A stretch of 5,187 nt of DNA, taken from positions 1-5,187 of the forward strand of contig PMUE01000287.1 in assembly GCA_003167055.1 (NCBI GenBank), given 5' to 3'. Origin of the DNA: Vulcanimicrobiota bacterium (lineage in GTDB: Bacteria; Vulcanimicrobiota; Vulcanimicrobiia; Vulcanimicrobiales; Vulcanimicrobiaceae). Positions within the stretch are counted from its first letter, which is position 1; the number at the start of each line of letters is the position of its first letter. The notes under the pieces are model-generated. The model saw only the letters and a list, made by a program, of their open reading frames with translations, ran no database searches and had not been told where the DNA came from. The position numbers and the translations under genes are program-made. Shown here piece by piece: positions 4,507 through 5,187 of the stretch.

Positions 4507-5187
4507 GTGGAACAGCTCGAACGCATCGCTGACGCCTTACTCACGCCGGATCGCGGCGACCCGGCAGCATCGACGATACCGTGGGAGTCGCGCGAAACGC
4601 TCGATACGCTGCAGGGCTCGATCGCGTATTGGACGATCGGTTCGGGGCCGGCGGTCGTGTTGGTGCACGGATGGGAAGGATCGCACGGGCAGATGGACGC
4701 CTTTGTCGCGCCCCTGCTCGCGCGCGGTGCGCGCGTGGTTAGCGTCGATCTCCCGGCCCACGGCGAAAGCGGTGGTGTGACCGCGTCGCCGCTCGATTGC
4801 GGTGCGGCGATCGCCGCAGTCGGCGCGCAGATCGGACCGCTGGCCGGCGCCATCGGGCATTCCGGCGGCTGTCCGTCGATTGCAATTGCGATGCGGGGCG
4901 GCATGCGCGTGCAGCGCGTCGCGCTCATCGAGTGCCAATTTGATGGCAGCGTCCATGGCGGGCTTTTTGCCCTCGCCGTTGCCGCTGTTGCCGCCAGCCG
5001 ACTTCTTGGGCTGCACGGTTTCGGCGTCGTCCTCGGCGTCAACATCGTCCATGTCGGCGTCTTTCGCCTTCTCGTCGTCCATGTCGGCGTCTTTCGCCTT
5101 GTCGTCGTCCTTTTCGTCCTCGGCTTTGTCGTCCTTCTCGGGGAACGCGTCTTTCGCCTTGTCGCCGGCTTTCTTGTTCTGGATTTC
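4507..5187 (+). CDS. alpha/beta hydrolase, truncated at a junction near residue 142
   Basis: From GTG 4507 the frame stays open to the right edge, but only the first 142 or so residues (to about 4932) look like a hydrolase. Landmarks are GSGPAVVLVHGWEGS with the HG oxyanion-hole strand at residues 54-55, SVDLPAHGES at 79-88, and the nucleophile elbow GHSGG with Ser119. The catalytic acid and His expected further on are missing. After RVALIE the translation becomes a hydrophobic low-complexity tail rich in VVV, FRL and HVGV, which is simply the antisense of a Lys/Asp/Glu-rich protein and is not hydrolase sequence. The gene is therefore broken, by insertion or recombination or by misassembly. 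The alternative start TTG 4486 is possible; an in-frame TGA at 4474 limits extension. No ribosome binding site is obvious. Confidence 0.75.
   Translation, partial: MEQLERIADALLTPDRGDPAASTIPWESRETLDTLQGSIAYWTIGSGPAVVLVHGWEGSHGQMDAFVAPLLARGARVVSVDLPAHGESGGVTASPLDCGAAIAAVGAQIGPLAGAIGHSGGCPSIAIAMRGGMRVQRVALIECQFDGSVHGGLFALAVAAVAASRLLGLHGFGVVLGVNIVHVGVFRLLVVHVGVFRLVVVLFVLGFVVLLGERVFRLVAGFLVLDF
4933..5187 (-). CDS. acidic Lys/Asp/Glu-rich protein fragment, phage DUF2213-like
   Basis: Read from the right edge on the minus strand, 85 codons give EIQNKKAGDKAKDAFPEKDD, then KAKDADMDDEKAKDADMDDV, then an acidic stretch, KKSAGGNSGNGEGKKP and AMDAAIKLAL. It begins outside the window. The KAKDA repeats, the FPEKDD-type acidic linker and the following AMDAAI helix resemble the linker region of phage head-maturation/scaffold proteins of the DUF2213 kind, as I recall them; I could not search. 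Beyond 4933 the same frame stays open to a stop at 4537, but that portion is antisense to the hydrolase and reads as arginine-rich nonsense. The opposite strand also reads through here, but charged codons such as GAC, AAG and GAG with little else favour the minus strand as coding. Confidence 0.55.
5047..5106. repeat. 30-bp tandem direct repeat, two copies
   Basis: Two adjacent 30-bp units (5047-5076 and 5077-5106) differ at a single base (C5071 versus G5101). On the minus strand each encodes DDxKAKDADM in phase, so the repeat is a duplication of ten codons in the acidic protein. The 14-base core GCGTCTTTCGCCTT recurs a third time at 5147-5160, again encoding KAKDA. Confidence 0.8.

Noticed and set aside
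4113..5045. A 310-codon open frame on the minus strand.
   Set aside because: It is rich in Pro, Arg, Ser and Thr with no recognisable domain, and it crosses two convincing genes and the junction in a shifted frame. It is a GC-driven shadow.
5047..5106. The 30-bp direct repeats as a small CRISPR array.
   Set aside because: The copies are immediately adjacent without spacers and are in codon phase with an acidic reading frame, so this is a coding tandem repeat.
4933..5187. Transmembrane segments at the C-terminus of the hydrolase.
   Set aside because: The hydrophobic residues are the antisense of Asp, Lys and Glu codons of the opposite-strand protein. They follow an abrupt loss of hydrolase similarity.

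Overview
This is a GC-rich, densely packed bacterial chromosomal fragment with short intergenic gaps, several GTG starts and mostly single-gene transcription units in alternating orientation. No rRNA, tRNA, CRISPR array or transposase is visible, and no stretch longer than about 100 bases lacks a gene. The style (GC-rich, GTG starts, possible leaderless promoters, a palindromic intergenic element ending in CGGGATGACA) would suit an uncultivated soil phylum such as Eremiobacterota or a relative, but that is a guess and no marker gene is present.

Left part (1-1627, minus strand): the N-terminal portion of a BNR/Asp-box beta-propeller protein that runs off the left edge, a 92-base gap with a perfect 9-bp palindrome, a small exported NTF2-like (DUF4440/SnoaL type) protein, and an exported, strikingly methionine-rich LolA/LppX-like protein with a strong ribosome binding site. 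Middle part (1694-4001): a GNAT acetyltransferase (plus) abuts without any gap the 3' end of a family I inorganic pyrophosphatase (minus). Divergent from the pyrophosphatase, a hemerythrin-like protein is followed after 5 bases by an aquaporin-family channel whose first NPA box reads DPA. This hemerythrin-aquaporin pair is the only clear two-gene operon and may concern oxygen or redox handling and small-solute flux.

Right part (4018-5187): a second NTF2/SnoaL-like protein (minus) is divergent from an alpha/beta hydrolase (plus). The hydrolase looks normal to about residue 142, just after its nucleophile elbow. The sequence then becomes the antisense of a Lys/Asp/Glu-rich repeat protein resembling the acidic linker of phage DUF2213-type head proteins. 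Both frames stay open through the junction because they are codon-aligned on opposite strands. This breakpoint near 4925-4945 is either a prophage or recombination edge or an assembly chimera, and it is the most notable anomaly in the window.

The other genes are recognisable housekeeping or accessory families. I see no convincing evidence of a wholly new multi-gene system. The points worth a second look are the junction, the DPA channel, the Met-rich exported protein, the possible leaderless promoters and the divergent pyrophosphatase active site.
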